The notes beneath the pieces are model-generated. The model made no database searches. It saw only the letters and a program-made list of their open reading frames with translations, and was not told where the DNA came from. Below, piece by piece: positions 13,401 to 23,959 of a stretch of 64,000 bases of DNA (its first letter is position 1; every line of letters begins with the position of its first letter). The translations under genes were made by a program, and so were the position numbers. Source of the stretch: Onthophagus taurus. Taxonomy: Eukaryota > Arthropoda > Insecta > Coleoptera > Scarabaeidae. The stretch is from the NCBI RefSeq assembly GCF_036711975.1, contig NW_027248941.1, positions 2,356,001 through 2,420,000 on the forward strand, written 5' to 3'.

Positions 13401-16400
13401 TTTTTAATAAAGAATACATCATGAAAGTACACCATAAAGTTGTCCATTTATCTATTATATGATAACTAACTTCAGGTTTAAAGTGTCAACCTCATTTTTG
13501 ACATATTTGTAATCTTCATTAAAAATCCTTGAGCTCAAATATGATACGTTTAATTCCAATATTACTCGAGATATAAGCAACTTCCGGTTTGAAATGTCAA
13601 TGTCATTTTGACATATCCTTAATTTTTATAAAATGTCTATAAAATTTCTCACAAAAACAAAAATATAATAAAAAAAATCTAAAATTAAGGTTGGTATTAA
13701 TATTTAATAATTAAATTGCTATCTTTATGGTTGCTAACTTCGGGTTTAATGTTTTTTTTTATTCTAACTTTTTTGTTTTTTGAGATAAGTGCATCATGTT
13801 TGGACTCATTTTAAAGGTTATTTTATAAAGATTACGAATATAATAATAAAATTAAGTCTTGTGTTACTTTTAGTTTTAATTCAATAAAAATATGCAACAC
13901 AGTGGTATCTAATGCTAACTAGAGCTACCTAGCACTGTCACTAAAACCAACATTTCAGCTAGAACTAGAAACATTCGGATTTAGCCGCACGTCTCTCAAG
14001 ACGGCTAAACCCGAATGATTCTAGTTCTAGGTCTTATGTTAGTTCTAGTGATAGTATTCGTGGAAAACTAGAACTAACACTAGACCTAGAACTAGAAACA
14101 TTCGGGTTTAGCCGTGCGTCTTCAGACGCACGGCTAAACCCGAAACTATGTTTGGGTTAAAAAATAAAAAAGGTAGGTTATTATCTGTCAAATGTCAAAA
14201 TTAAATATAACAATTTTTTGATAAATATTGAAATGATCTTAATAAGAATCAAAAATGCTTTCATTTGATACCAAACACGATATATTTGGGTTAAAAAATA
14301 AAAAAGTTAGGTTAGAAACTGTCAAATGTAAAAATTAAATATAACGATTTCTTGATAAATATTGAAATGATCTTAATAACAATCAAAAATGCTTTAATTT
14401 GATACCAAACACGATATATTTAGGTTAAAAAATAAAAAAGTTAGGTTAGAAACTGTCAAAATTAAATAACGATTTTTTGATAAATATTAAAACGATCTTA
14501 ATCAGAATCAAAAATGCTTTAATTTGATACCAAACACGATATGTTTGGGTTAAAAAATAAAAAGTTAGGTTATAAACTGTCAAATGTCAAAATTAAATAT
14601 AACGATTTCTTGATAAATATTGAAATAATCTTAATAACAATCAAAAATGCTTTAATTTGATACCAAACACGATATATTTGGGTTAAAAAATAAAAAAGTT
14701 AGGTTAGAAACTGTCAAAATTAAATAACGATTTTTTGATAAATATTAAAACGATCTTAATCAGAATCAAAAATGCTTTAATTTGATACCAAACACGATAT
14801 GTTTGGGTTAAAAAATAAAAAGTTAGGTTATAAACTGTCAAATGTCAAAATTAAATATAACGATTTTTTGATAAATATTGAAATGACCTTAATAAGAATC
14901 AAAAATGCTTTACTTTGATACCAAACTTGATGTTTACGTTTAAAATAAAAAAAAGTTAGGTTATAATCAGTCAAATGTCAAATAATCGCCATCTTTTTTG
15001 CAAAAAATTAAGATATCTCGATAACGGTTGGAGATAAATGTGCCGAGTTTGAGTTCATTTTAAAGGATTTTTAATTTTCTATCCATTTATGTTAAAAAAA
15101 GAGCACGTATATAACTAAAAAATTTCTGAATTGATCCTTTTTAAGACACTGGTAGGTGGTAGGTAATGTCAATTAGCATAAAATATCAATATGTTGCATA
15201 TTTTTATTGATACGCAACCTAAGAAAAATAGAAATTTTGACATTTTAAACAATTTTCTCCTATAACTCGTTATTTATAAGTGATGGAAAAAAAACGTTTC
15301 ATACAAAAAAGGTGTATAATTAACCCGTAAAATATATGCAATAAGTTATTTTAACCCATCGATCAGTAATACCAACCCAACCCAAAAATAAAACCAAATT
15401 TTGAGGTTAGTTCCACATAGTGTAATAGTGCTAGTGTAAAACTAGAACTAATGCTATACCTAGAACTAGAATCATTTGGGTTTAGCCGTTTTTAGAAACG
15501 TGTGGCTAAACCCAAATGATTCTACTTCTAGGTATAGTGTTAATTAATTCAACATAATAACAGTGCTAGTGTAAAACTAGAAAATTAGTGCGTTTCTTAA
15601 GATGGAATGTCAGAGTCACCTTTTACAAGCACAACTTTTCTTTTGCAAAACTCCCCAATGCCTGTACTATTAGCTATGTTGCATTTTATGTGGGACAATG
15701 CAAGTACATAGTAGTTTAGTAACTATGGTTACTGCTTATTAATGCTTTATAATTATTTCAAACATGCTTTAGTTTAAAGTCCCTAGATTTACAAAGTACC
15801 GCGGATCATGACGCCTGTTTTCGAGCCAAAATGGCGGTTTGACAGCTTATTGCCTTTGGAGTTGCAAAACTAGCAGTAAGAAGGGCTTTCGACTCTTCGA
15901 AAAAAAAGGAATTTTGGCGTAATGTTATCAATAGATCGACATAGTTTTAAATTTCCCGCTTGACTTTCGAGCCAAAATGCGCAGCTTTGTAAATCTAGGG
16001 ACTTTAGTTATGTTTACAGCGCCATCTATCATTTTCCCGCCAAAATAATCATTCCAAAGTTATGCAACCATATATGCATCAGTACACTTTGGGTTGCCTA
16101 CCTCTTTTCTTTTTTGTAATTTAAATAATTAATTAACAATTAACAAACCTGTTACTTGTTAACCTGTACTATTAAGCTATGTTGCATTTAAGAGACTAAA
16201 CCCGAATGGTTCTAGTTCTAGATCTTGTGTTAGTTCTAGTGATAGTTTAAAACAAGAACTAACACTAGACCTAGAAAATATCATGCGTCTTCATATATGT
16301 ATTGACATATTGCATTTTATGTGGGGCTAAGTAGGTGCGTCCTGGTTTCTATGCAAATATATTTTTTTTATTGCATCTTAAGTGCGATTCACTGTATAAA

Positions 16401-17180
16401 TAAATAAATAAATATATAAAAATTTTTTTAGTGATAGTGAAAAATCTGCGGAATCTTGGCAAAGATATCTTCGAATGGATAATTCAAAAATAGTCGATAT
16501 TTTCGTCGGTCAATTAAAATCAACGTTAAAATGCACCCATTGCGGGCATTGTTCGGTTACGTTCGACCCGTTTTGGGATCTTTCGTTGCCGATTCCTCAA
16601 AAAGTAGGCCCTATTCGATTGCAACAGTGTCTCGATAGTTTTACACGGGAAGAAACTTTAGATGGAGATGAAAAACCCGTAAGATAATGAATTAACGTTA
16701 ACTCTTAAAAATAAGATTAAATTGATTTTTAGACATGTTCTAAATGTAAAGAAAGAAGAAAATGTACGAAATCGTTTACGATACAAAAGTTTCCGAAAAT
16801 ATTGGTGATACATTTAAAACGATTTTCGCCGATGGAGCGTTTTCGAGGGAAACTCTCGGTGACCGTTGATTTCCCGTTGGAAGGATTGGATATGAGTAAT
16901 TACGCGGCGGATAATCGCAGCCAATCAAGATATAATTTATACGCAATTTCGAATCATAGTGGTACAACTTACAGCGGGCATTACACGGCGTATTGTAGAC
17001 ATCCATATTCGCAATCGTGGCATGAATATAATGATTCTAGGTAATTAAACGTTTTTCATAAAATTAATTGATTTTTAAATTTTATTTTTTAGGGTTTGTT
17101 TGATTTCTCCGAAAAATATAATAAGTGGGGAAGCTTATGTGCTTTTCTACGAGCTGGATGGTCAAAAATCTCATTTGTAA
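1471..17180 (+). CDS. Usp2: ubiquitin carboxyl-terminal hydrolase of the USP2 type, long isoform
   Basis: A cysteine deubiquitinase that removes ubiquitin from target proteins. Seven coding exons: 1471-1640, 6836-7967, 10341-10674, 10730-10958, 16432-16678, 16733-17040, 17093-17180. All have GT-AG borders and matching phases and sum to 835 codons plus stop. The first 430 residues are low-complexity, Ser/Asn rich, with no recognised domain. The USP domain starts near residue 495: the Cys box GLKNIGNTCFMNS (Cys504), QQDAQEFLRYLL, a zinc knuckle (CTHC 656-659, CSKC 706-709), the His box SGHYTAYC (His787) and YNDS (Asn804). The block FDPFWDLSLPIPQK and the tail AYVLFYEL match USP2/USP21 closely. 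All catalytic residues are intact despite a 5.4-kb intron split by a foldback element. Two other first exons at 9157 and 10142 probably make shorter forms. Confidence 0.92.
1641..1939. other. start of USP2 intron 1, unique sequence
   Basis: AT-rich intron before the minisatellite. It contains one TGTAGGTTATGT word (1761-1772) of a motif that recurs near other genes in the window. Nothing else recognised. Confidence 0.4.
1940..6370. repeat. 21-bp minisatellite organised as a 455-bp higher-order repeat, in USP2 intron 1
   Basis: The basic unit is about 21 bp and reads roughly TACTGCTTGCAGAAGACTAG with many variants (ATATTGC, GCTAATAG and others). Between about 2690 and 4960 the variants form a block repeated at 455-456 bp: the same landmarks start at 2693, 3148, 3604, 4059 and 4514. 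These copies are almost identical, while the 21-mers inside one block differ widely. The flanks (1940-2690 and 4960-6370) are older, more disordered copies. Because 21 is a multiple of 3, open frames of 65-69 codons run through the array. They are chance products: each block carries stops and no splice sites tie them to USP2. Confidence 0.93.
5363..5436. repeat. short hairpin insert in the 21-bp minisatellite
   Basis: About 75 bp that do not match the 21-mer pattern, with inverted ends ATGATTGTTTA (about 5374) and TAAACAATCAT (about 5419). It looks like a tiny inserted inverted-repeat element, present once and not amplified with the array. Confidence 0.4.
6371..6835. other. end of USP2 intron 1, unique sequence
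   Basis: AT-rich. Two partly similar segments about 95 bp apart (around 6686 and 6766) share the words CACCAARAATAARTTTTTAAT and GTCAAATTG. No gene seen. It ends in the TTATTTTAG acceptor of USP2 exon 2. Confidence 0.4.
7968..9156. other. USP2 intron 2, including three copies of a GC-rich block
   Basis: AT-rich TTAATTAATT sequence interrupted three times (about 8342-8430, 8553-8640, 8755-8840) by a block beginning TTTCGTGCAAGGTCGTCCACAC, followed after a short variable stretch by GCGTCATGTGC and then YATTTGTTTTT. Copies are about 205-210 bp apart and the AT-rich spacers are also related, so this is a three-unit tandem duplication whose GC-rich parts stayed more alike. A GAGGTTATGTTGATA word lies at 8161. 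Confidence 0.6.
9157..9324 (+). CDS. candidate alternative first exon of USP2, basic N-terminus
   Basis: The ATG at 9157 opens 56 codons with many Arg, Lys and Tyr residues (MRRQKRAEWK at the start, RLFDYE at the end). They stop at a donor GAG|GTATCT in phase 0. The next USP2 exon (10341) begins in phase 0, so the two would join in frame and give a short isoform of about 457 residues with a basic leader instead of the long Ser/Asn-rich region. Alternative promoters with different N-termini are known for vertebrate USP2. The evidence here is phase match and clean codon use. No homologous leader is recognised. Confidence 0.5.
9325..10141. other. intron between alternative first exons of USP2
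   Basis: AT-rich with a GC-rich patch at 9640-9840 that could be a promoter for the 10142 exon. A GATAGATGGCGCT word lies at about 9953. There is a small open frame at 9585-9737 but its splice signal is weak. Confidence 0.35.
10142..10291 (+). CDS. candidate alternative first exon of USP2, with a membrane segment
   Basis: The ATG at 10142 opens 50 codons ending at a donor AAA|GTGAGG in phase 0. The USP2 catalytic exon begins 49 bp further on, also in phase 0. Residues about 6-30 (APIILYTLWGTILCCLLYGF and onward) form one strong hydrophobic span followed by positive residues (KRSR), so the product would be a membrane-anchored USP2 with its catalytic domain probably cytosolic. The exon, its phase and the short intron all support a real isoform. 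Its expression is inferred. Confidence 0.6.
11643..12226. repeat. five consecutive palindromic hairpins in the left foldback arm
   Basis: Units at about 11643-11737, 11766-11855, 11875-11980, 12011-12110 and 12130-12226. Each reads roughly CACTATACCTAGAACTAGAA, then CATTCGGGTTTAGCCG, then a short loop, then the reverse complement. Related palindromes sit at about 13950-14045 and 14066-14150 in the central part and 15446-15545 in the right arm. Each could fold alone into a hairpin with a stem of 40 bp or more. Confidence 0.85.
12722..13330. repeat. tandem units of about 125-138 bp in the left foldback arm
   Basis: The landmark TTGACAG followed by TATAACCTAACTTT recurs near 12727, 12863, 12986, 13127 and 13254, with CAAACACGATATATTTGGG-type text in reverse orientation in the right arm (about 14150-14990, six or more units). 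Copy number differs between arms, so units have been gained or lost since the palindrome formed. Confidence 0.8.
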
Positions 17181-18150
17181 AGTAAAGGAGGATACCATTT
17201 ACTTGGATTATAATTTTTTCTTTCATTTTTAAAGAGATGAACATTTTTAATTTGGCCCAAAAGGAGACGCCATGGCGTTTTTATTTTTAAATATCGAATT
17301 CGAAACGAATATAAATGAATTTTATTGTATAAAAGAGAAGAAAACGGTTGTTTAGATGAGATGATTATTTAAAAAACGATTTATTAAAGAGAATTATTTC
17401 AAAAAAATTTGAAAAAAAAATCTTGTGTGTTTTTGTACATAAAAAGTACAGTTTATATTTTATTGAGTGTTTTATCTTTTTTTTTTAATTATTACTATTT
17501 ATTGCGTCCTATTTATTAATTAAAACTTTTTTTTGTTGAAAAACGTCCAGATTTTGAGATAAAATTATAGAAATGAACAAATTAATTAAAAAATAACAAT
17601 TCTAGGTCAATATAATTAAGTAATAAAGAAAATCTAGTCTGCAAAAATATATTTTCTTAAATCGGAAGAGATTTTAATAATTCTTGTACAATAATTAATA
17701 ATAAAAGAAAAATAGATTTAATTAAAAGTTAAAATAATTTCAATTATTGTGCATATAATTATTAAAAAAAATATATCTCTGAGGAGGATGAACTTAATTA
17801 ATTTATTTGTACCAAAAAAAATTGATCAAAAATTAATTTTAATTGTAAGTGATGGTACAGCTTAGTTAATAAAATTCGTAAATTTTTAATTAATTAATCA
17901 ATTTTGAGATTTTCAGAGTTCAAGGCTTTGTACGTTTAAAGAATTAAATTATTAAAACAAATGTAAAATTAAGAGAAAAAATCTTGTAAAGAGGTTGACC
18001 TAAAGATTTGTTTAAATAAGCACTAACTTATTAAAATTGTTTGCAAAAAATTAAAAATTCTTTGATTTTTATTCCAATTCGCTCTATCAATACACGTCAC
18101 TTCACTTCCCACCCTTAACAACTTCTTAATTAATTGTAAAAGACAAAGAT
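17181..18150. other. USP2 3' UTR and AT-rich downstream region
   Basis: The sequence after the USP2 stop is very AT-rich with several possible poly(A) signals (for example AATAAAG near 17622). No further gene is recognised before LINE debris begins at about 18160. Confidence 0.4.
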
Positions 18151-18159
18151 CATGAAGTT

Positions 18160-18522
18160 CTGCAAAGGGAGGAGAAGAAGGAGAGGAAATCAAAGAGTAT
18201 ACTAGGAAGGTCGGGATCCTGAGAGAATAAGGAGAGGAGGTTGATATATGGGCAGGGAGATAGCGAAGGATATTATAGGAGAGTGGAATATTCAGTAACT
18301 AGGATCGGCGATAAAAGGGTGGAGAGAGGTGAAATGGCAGGAGAGGAGGGTACAGATACAGGAAGGAAAATATAATGTAAGGTATGGGGAGATAGTGACA
18401 GAGGAACTGCCAAAGTATCTGTTGATGGAGGGGGATGATGAAGAGATATCTAGATGGCTAGATAGGAGAGTAGAGGGTTTGGGTGTATACATTTATTGCG
18501 CTATACAGCCTGTTTCAGAGTA
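18160..18522 (+). mobile_element. fragment of a LINE ORF2, C-terminal part
   Basis: A purine-rich stretch encodes EGKYNVRYGEIVTEELPKYL and surrounding text, resembling the region after the reverse transcriptase in non-LTR retrotransposons (the K-YN-RY-EI-P-YL pattern). No complete domain remains. Dead fragment; the clade is uncertain. Confidence 0.5.
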
Positions 18523-18597
18523 AGCGCCTTATTTTTTTAGCCACACTATAGATACTACTTTCAAAATACTTGGCAGTAATATGTTTTATGTCCTAAA

Positions 18598-18683
18598 ACC
18601 AGTGATGGGCGCTGGGTAAATACCCGGCGGGTAGGTATTTATCTGGGTACTTACCCCGGCTCAGGGTAAATACCCAAACAGTA
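18598..18683. mobile_element. small hAT-like terminal fragment
   Basis: The text CCAGTGATGGGCGCTGGGTA followed by repeated GGGTAAATACCC words resembles ends of hAT-type MITEs. It is cut off at 18683 by the start of a mariner-type element. Confidence 0.35.
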
Positions 18684-19139
18684 CAGGGTGTCCAAATTTC
18701 GGATATCTCAGTTATTATGAAAGATAGAAAGTTGCGGTTTTCGCGAACCTGAGCTACTTTTTTGTGAAACTTATAATGCCGCAAACCATATTTTCATAGA
18801 CCTCTTCGTTTTTGATATACAGGGAGTATTTCAAAATTTACGATTTTCAGACACCCCCCGTATCTCGGCTATCCGGAAACTTAATAAAAAAGTAAAAACG
18901 GGTTCTAATAGATTTTTTCACGGAGAATCCAATGGTGCACGTAGAATTTTTCTAGTCATCACGGTTTTTGAGTTATAAACACAACCTAGGTTTTTTTAAA
19001 TGGAACCACCTATACTTTATTTTTTTATTGAACTGGATTTTTTTCAAGCTTTTCAATGATATATAATACTCTATACTTACCTTTATAATTTATTAACCTC
19101 GAAATTGAATAAAATACATTATTTTATAAGTAGGCAATG

Positions 19140-19402
19140 ATAAACAGACTGCCTAACCTGACGTCACAGAGATGGGCGGAGCTTATATCGACTCCAAACA
19201 ATTTCGTTGCTAACCACAGTTGCTAATGATAAACCGTAATAAAAATGTCATAAAAAGTCACTTAGTTTATTTTATTTTAACACTAATTGAAAAATTGCAT
19301 ATGATGATTTACCGTTAGCAACACACTTAGCTATGAAAATGTTTGGAGTCGATATACGCTCCGCCCATCTCTGTTACGTCAAGGCTTAGGTTGTCTATTA
19401 AG
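19140..19402. mobile_element. MITE nested in the left arm of the mariner-type element
   Basis: About 260 bp with inverted ends that include AGAGATGGGCGGAGC (left) and GCTCCGCCCATCTCT (right), plus GACGTMA and CTAAGCC-type words. The right arm of the host element (about 20255-20290) shows the uninterrupted site, so the insertion postdates the host element. A related short copy lies at 21693-21776. Confidence 0.75.
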
Positions 19403-19765
19403 TGATCGCGTTGCTAGGATACCGGAATAAATATAGTTAATTACTGTCAAACTTAATTTTGAATTTTGTGCTAACAATAAGTCGTGTGTTACTTAATTAC
19501 CTTTAATTAACTTAACTTAATTATCTTTTTCTTGAAATGGAGCGCTATGAAAATTATGAAAAATATGACATGCTAGCATGTTACATTCATGCAAATGAAA
19601 ATATAAATCAAGCTGCTGAATTATACATAAATAGGTAGAATGCAACATTTATCAGCAATAACATTTTATTAGCAGATTGTTTCACTTCAGATATCCAGAA
19701 AGAGCGCAACCAAATTCAAAATTATTGGGCCAATAATTGTTTACAAAATATTTGAAGGAAACCTT

Positions 19766-20152
19766 TGCGCTAATCGCTATTTGGCCATCGTGCAAGAGGC
19801 TTTGCCAGAGATTTTGGATGATGCGCAGTTAGTGAGTCGCTACCTAACTGCAGAATTTCCTGGTAGGTGGATAGGCACACATGGTCCAACACGATGGCCA
19901 GCAAGATCACCTGATTTATCTATTTTGGACTTCTTTTTATGGGGATATATCAAGAATCGGGTATATAGCACCCAGAATCGAACAAAATTGGAATTGAAAA
20001 TTGCTGTAACTGATGCTTTTTCACATTTACAGCAACATCCCATAACTATTCTAAATGCAATTAAACGCATTACTAAACTTTGTGAACAATGTGTGCATCA
20101 AAATGGTAACAACTTTGAACAATTCTTGCAACTTGAAGCCATATTTGCATAA
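19766..20152 (+). pseudogene. mariner-type transposase, C-terminal DDE half
   Basis: The frame reads YLAIVQEALPEILDD, then GRWIGTHGPTRWPARSPDLS, then LDFFLWGYIKNRVY. WPARSPDLSxLDFFLWGYxK is the signature around the third catalytic Asp of mariner/IS630-type DDE transposases in insects. It ends naturally at a stop after EAIFA. The N-terminal half with the first two Asp residues is absent, so the product cannot transpose. Confidence 0.85.
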
Positions 20153-20809
20153 TGTTTAGTTTTTAGCAAACAAAATTTAATAGATACATTTTTTTAATAA
20201 GTCAATAATTAATATTATAGTATTTTCAAAATTCTTTGTTTATCCTGGTATCCTAGCAACGCGATCACTTAATTTATCATAGCCTACTTATAAAATAATG
20301 TGGTTTTTTTAATTTCGAGGTTAATTATAAAGGTAAGTATAGAGTATTATATATCATTGAAAAGCTTGAAAAAATTCTAGTTCAATAAAAAAATAAAATA
20401 TAGGTGGTTCCATTTAAAAAAACCTAAGTAGTGTTTATAACTCAAAAACTGTAATGTCTAGAAAAATTCTACGTGCATCATTGGATTCTACGTGAAAAAA
20501 TCTATTAGAACCCGTTTTTACTTTTTTACTAAGTTTCCGGATAGCCGAGATACGGGGGGAGTCTGAAAATCGTAAATTTTGAAATACTCCCTGTATATCA
20601 AAAACGAAGAGGTCTATGAAAATTTGGTTTTCGGCATTGTAAGTTTCACAAAAAAGTAGCTCAGGCTCGCGAAAACCGCAACTTTCTATCTTTCATAATA
20701 ACTGAGATACCCTGCAAACCCATCGAAATTTGGACACCCTGTACATATAAAAGTGATACAAGTAAAAATATAACAGATTCGGACAAAAATGTAGAGGAAC
20801 ATGACGAAA

Positions 20810-21170
20810 TGAGCGTTGAAGACGAGGAATTGTCAACGATTGAAGACGTATTATTATCAGGTAACCACTGCTCATTCTACATTCTTGCGACGATGATCCG
20901 CCCTTTGCCACAATGTTGACCGCATCATTTACGCCAGTTCTTCGAAGGTCTTCATTTTGTATGTGGTCGACGTCTCCATCTTTCTTTGCGTTACTTTGAG
21001 CCTCCTGGTAATGGCCACCGTTAATGTTAAAGTTGCGGAACCGTATGTCATAACCAAAGGAAGCACGCATTGATTGAAAACCTTTCTTTTCAAATATACA
21101 GGAATATCGCTCATGAAGATGTCTCTAAGTTTCCTGTAGGCAGCCCATGCGAGTATCATCCTTCTGTTTG
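20810..21170 (-). mobile_element. LINE reverse transcriptase fragment
   Basis: The minus-strand frame from 21159 reads WAAYRKLRDIFMSDIPVYLK, then VFNQCVLPLVMTYGSATLTL, then RRLKVTQRKME. This is the conserved end of the reverse transcriptase of a common insect non-LTR retrotransposon. Only the end is kept, and it is broken after the ME. Confidence 0.75.
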
Positions 21171-21535
21171 ATTATTATCTCTCGATACACGAACCTCATG
21201 GCCAAGATATATGGCTGCGATGCGAACCAACAGAGATGAGTACTTTAAGAATAATAGTGGAAAAGACAAGAAGAGATAGAGTAAGGAACAAAATTGTAAA
21301 AGAATTTTGTGGACTCGGAGATCTCATGAGATTTGCTAGGGGAAAAATAAAAAAATTTAATGAATACTTCCAAAGAATGGAAGAAACCTGGCTGATTAAG
21401 ACAGCAAGAGACCAAAGATTAGCTAAGAGATCCCGGGAGACAAGGAAGTTAGATTTCCAGCTCTAATGAAACACCATGAATGATGCGTAAAAAACAGGTT
21501 ACAACCTGAATAAAAGAAGAAGAATAATAATATTA
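21171..21535 (+). mobile_element. LINE 3' end fragment with an A-rich tail
   Basis: The frame around 21236-21466 reads EKTRRDRVRNKIVKEFCGLG, then FNEYFQRMEETWLIKTARDQ, similar to the C-terminus after LINE reverse transcriptase. It ends in AGAAGAAGAATAATAATATTA-type sequence typical of a LINE tail. It lies head to head with the fragment at 20810-21170, so the two are separate insertions. Confidence 0.55.
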
Positions 21536-21692
21536 CTTAATTTTCAATTGGAAATCAACAATCTCATGGATCTTGGAATCTTGGATTTGATGGAAGTGCA
21601 ATATGACTAGAAAAGAATCAAACAACAAGAATTAATGAAGCACAAAAACTGAATTTAGTCGAAGCCGTTGACACATTATTCTTTAAATTTAA

Positions 21693-21776
21693 TAGACAAC
21701 CTAAGCCTTACGTCATAGAGATGGGCGGAGCTTATACCGACTAACGTGACGTCATACATAGGCAGTCTATTCTAAA
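21693..21776. mobile_element. short internally deleted MITE
   Basis: Same ends as the MITE at 19140-19402 (CCTAAGCCTTACGTCATAGAG, then ATGGGCGGAGC, and on the right GACGTCATACATAGGCAGTCT), with almost all of the middle missing. Confidence 0.65.
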
Positions 21777-21861
21777 TATCAGGAGAACTACTAAAGCTAG
21801 ATATATGACATACTTATCATTAATTAAAGGTAATTTGATGGCCAATTCAACCAGCACACAA

Positions 21862-22222
21862 TATACAGGGTGTCCCATTTAAAAAACTTAAGAAAAAGCC
21901 ATTTGAAAAACATCAAAAGTAACTAAGCTTTATAAACACCCTGTATAGTGCATCTAATATCTTTGAATACTATCATCTACCTACTGGCTTTGACTATTGT
22001 CTGACATAGATTCAAGGCAAAATTTTTAAAAAGATCCTGCAATTGACACATTTTGGAAAAACAATTGAATATCTCAGGAACTATGAACGCTATGAGTTAG
22101 TAACATATACGATTGTATAAACAAATTTAATTCTATTCATAATATGATAAAATATATAGGGTATTCCATTAAAAAAAAGTTACATACTCTCCGTTACGCC
22201 GAAATGGAACACCCTGTATAAG
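21862..22222. mobile_element. two tiny mariner-end MITEs
   Basis: The first, 21862-21946, starts TACAGGGTGTCCCATTT and ends ACACCCTGTATA. The second, about 22159-22222, starts TATAGGGTATTCCATT and ends GGAACACCCTGTATA. Both are mariner-type ends brought together with almost no interior. Confidence 0.65.
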
Positions 22223-22900
22223 TCAAAATAATTTTACGTAATAGAAAGTGATGAGTCAAACAGCTTTTGTAGAAAACATTTTTTTCTGTCTCAAACGGTT
22301 TAGCAAACGGATACTAATAACTACGCTTTGTAGATATTATCAAAATCATAATTAATACATGAAATGAAAGCTTACAAGTGTTCAATGTGAGCCCCATTCG
22401 TCACACGACACACTTCAAGTCGATACATGACGTTCAACTAATCGCGTGTACTATCTTGCTGCCAAATGAAGTTGCACAATAACTACATATTCGTGTTTTG
22501 CAAACTGCAGAACACAAAAAGCTTTCTCTGTTCTCTATTCGCCATTTTTGCTACCACCGCTTTCTAGCATACGTGTACCTACAAACGGAACTGTTTGAGT
22601 TGCTCTTTCATTTCATACATTAATTACGATTTTAAGTTTCATGTAATAAATACTACAAGTCTCAGATCTACTCATAAATACTACTAGCTAGTCTTAGTAA
22701 AGACACCCATTAGAACTTTAATGTTGCTACGAGCAAGTCCTAAAATATTCCCGGGTTTAACCGGGTGGCGATGTTAACAAACAAGTTAGCGTGTCTCATT
22801 CCAGGAGATCTGGTCCTCAGGAGGCGAAATCCCTCTTCATTCCACAATCCAATCCTATGCTTGGCCAACTCAAATGATACACCAACTGGTGGCTTTGGCG
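22223..22900. other. unassigned repeat-like region
   Basis: No recognisable domain. A frame at 22765-22971 includes PGDLVLRRRNP, a phrase found in retroelement polyproteins, but it is too short to assign. Confidence 0.25.
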
Positions 22901-23110
22901 TCACAACCTCTTTAGCTCACCTGCTGCTTCATTACCAGCAACCCCAGAGTGATCAGGGACCCAGATCATAGAAACTGTGTTATCACAACTCAAAGTTGTT
23001 TTACAGTTATTAACCAGAGCCGACACCATTTTCACGGCCTGCAGCGTCTGGATAGCGGCTTGACTGTATGAGAAAAATCGTACTGTCATGGTCTTCACCC
23101 CTCTCCCAAG
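22901..23110 (-). mobile_element. LINE RNase H fragment, copy 1
   Basis: The minus strand encodes FFSYSQAAIQTLQAVK, then VSMIWVPDHSGVAGNEAAGE. The IWVPGHSGVAGNEAAD-type motif is the end of the RNase H domain of Jockey/I/R1-type non-LTR retrotransposons. A diverged copy of the same stretch lies at 23960-24160. Confidence 0.75.
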
Positions 23111-23959
23111 AAGGATTTTTTTGTCAAATCATCCCTGCTTCTAAATATGACCTTATACGGCTGGTCGAAATTGTATTCTGTCAGTATAAGGTTCGTTTTA
23201 ATTTCAATCAAGTGTGTCCTCTGAGGTTACCCTGCATCAACTTGAGTGAAGAGCATGTGCTTCTTGTGTTCAAATCAACCTCGCATAAACGAGACTCTGA
23301 TGACCTGAATTAGGAGTTTACAAGTATCTGACATTAATTCTGTTACAAACCACACGCACTCAACAGAAACGTATTACTTTTATTAATTTTTTTATTTGTA
23401 CCACCAATTATAAACTGTTGGGGCTGGATGACCTCGCATTCACGCTATATCATGACAAAACAATCCTGAATAGCCGAAATATTGTGTCATCCAAACAACG
23501 TGTCCACCCAAATCGTAGGTTTTCGATTACTCAAGAAGTGCAGAAGGTTAATTATTATGTCCGCAGAGATTAGTATTGATGACACGATTTTGGAATAACG
23601 TGCAGGATGGTCTACCTTAATAAAAAAGGTATTCCAGCAGATATTAAGAGGAGAGCGAGATTGGTTCTTTTAAACTGATTAATTTCTAATTGGGGTTATA
23701 GTGGCTGTGAGGATTGTATTCTCGAAGTAGCAGCTCCTTATCTTCGTGAATATGTCATACGATGGCATGGTGATACTTCATTCATCAACCATATCCATAA
23801 TTTTGAGTTATTGTTCCAATATATTTGAAAAATCATCATTATCTTTTCAAATTTATCTACAAATTACACATTAATGTGATGTTGTATTTACCTTATTTAA
23901 ATCACCAAAAATTTTTCTTTCATTTCATAATTTCTAACTTATCTTATCATTTATTTGCT
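23111..23959. repeat. duplicated nested-element debris
   Basis: Contains segments that recur further on: about 23278-23325 (ACGAGACTCTGATGACCTGA) again at 25705-25752, and 23679-23902 (from TTAATTTCTAATTGGG) again at 25997-26158 with a deletion. This indicates a duplicated block flanking LINE pieces. No gene. Confidence 0.6.

Larger units (their letters stand above)
10990..16195. mobile_element. 5.2-kb foldback (long inverted repeat) element in a USP2 intron
   Basis: Two arms of about 2.1-2.3 kb face each other. The left arm (about 11030-13330) reappears as reverse complement in the right arm (about 14150-16192). Matching pairs include 11093-11190 with 15990-16110, 11449-11520 with 15668-15745, 12301-12400 with 15305-15400, and 12541-12650 with 15070-15175. 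Inside the arms are palindromic hairpins and tandem units of about 125-138 bp. The centre (about 13330-13930) is single copy. No transposase frame is present, so it is non-autonomous, like foldback-type elements. It lies between exons 10730-10958 and 16432-16678, and splicing signals on both sides are intact. Confidence 0.9.
18682..20743. mobile_element. decayed mariner-type element with long inverted ends
   Basis: TA-flanked. It starts TACAGGGTGTCCAAATTTCG (18682) and ends with the reverse complement ending CCCTGTA (20743). The inverted arms extend several hundred bp (about 18684-19140 plus 19405-19445 against 20225-20741), interrupted on the left by a nested MITE. The middle carries two pieces of a transposase on the + strand: an N-terminal helix-turn-helix piece at about 19537-19640 (MERYENYEKYDMLACYIHAN) and the C-terminal DDE half at 19766-20152. 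The central transposase part is missing and the frame has stops, so it is inactive. Confidence 0.85.
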
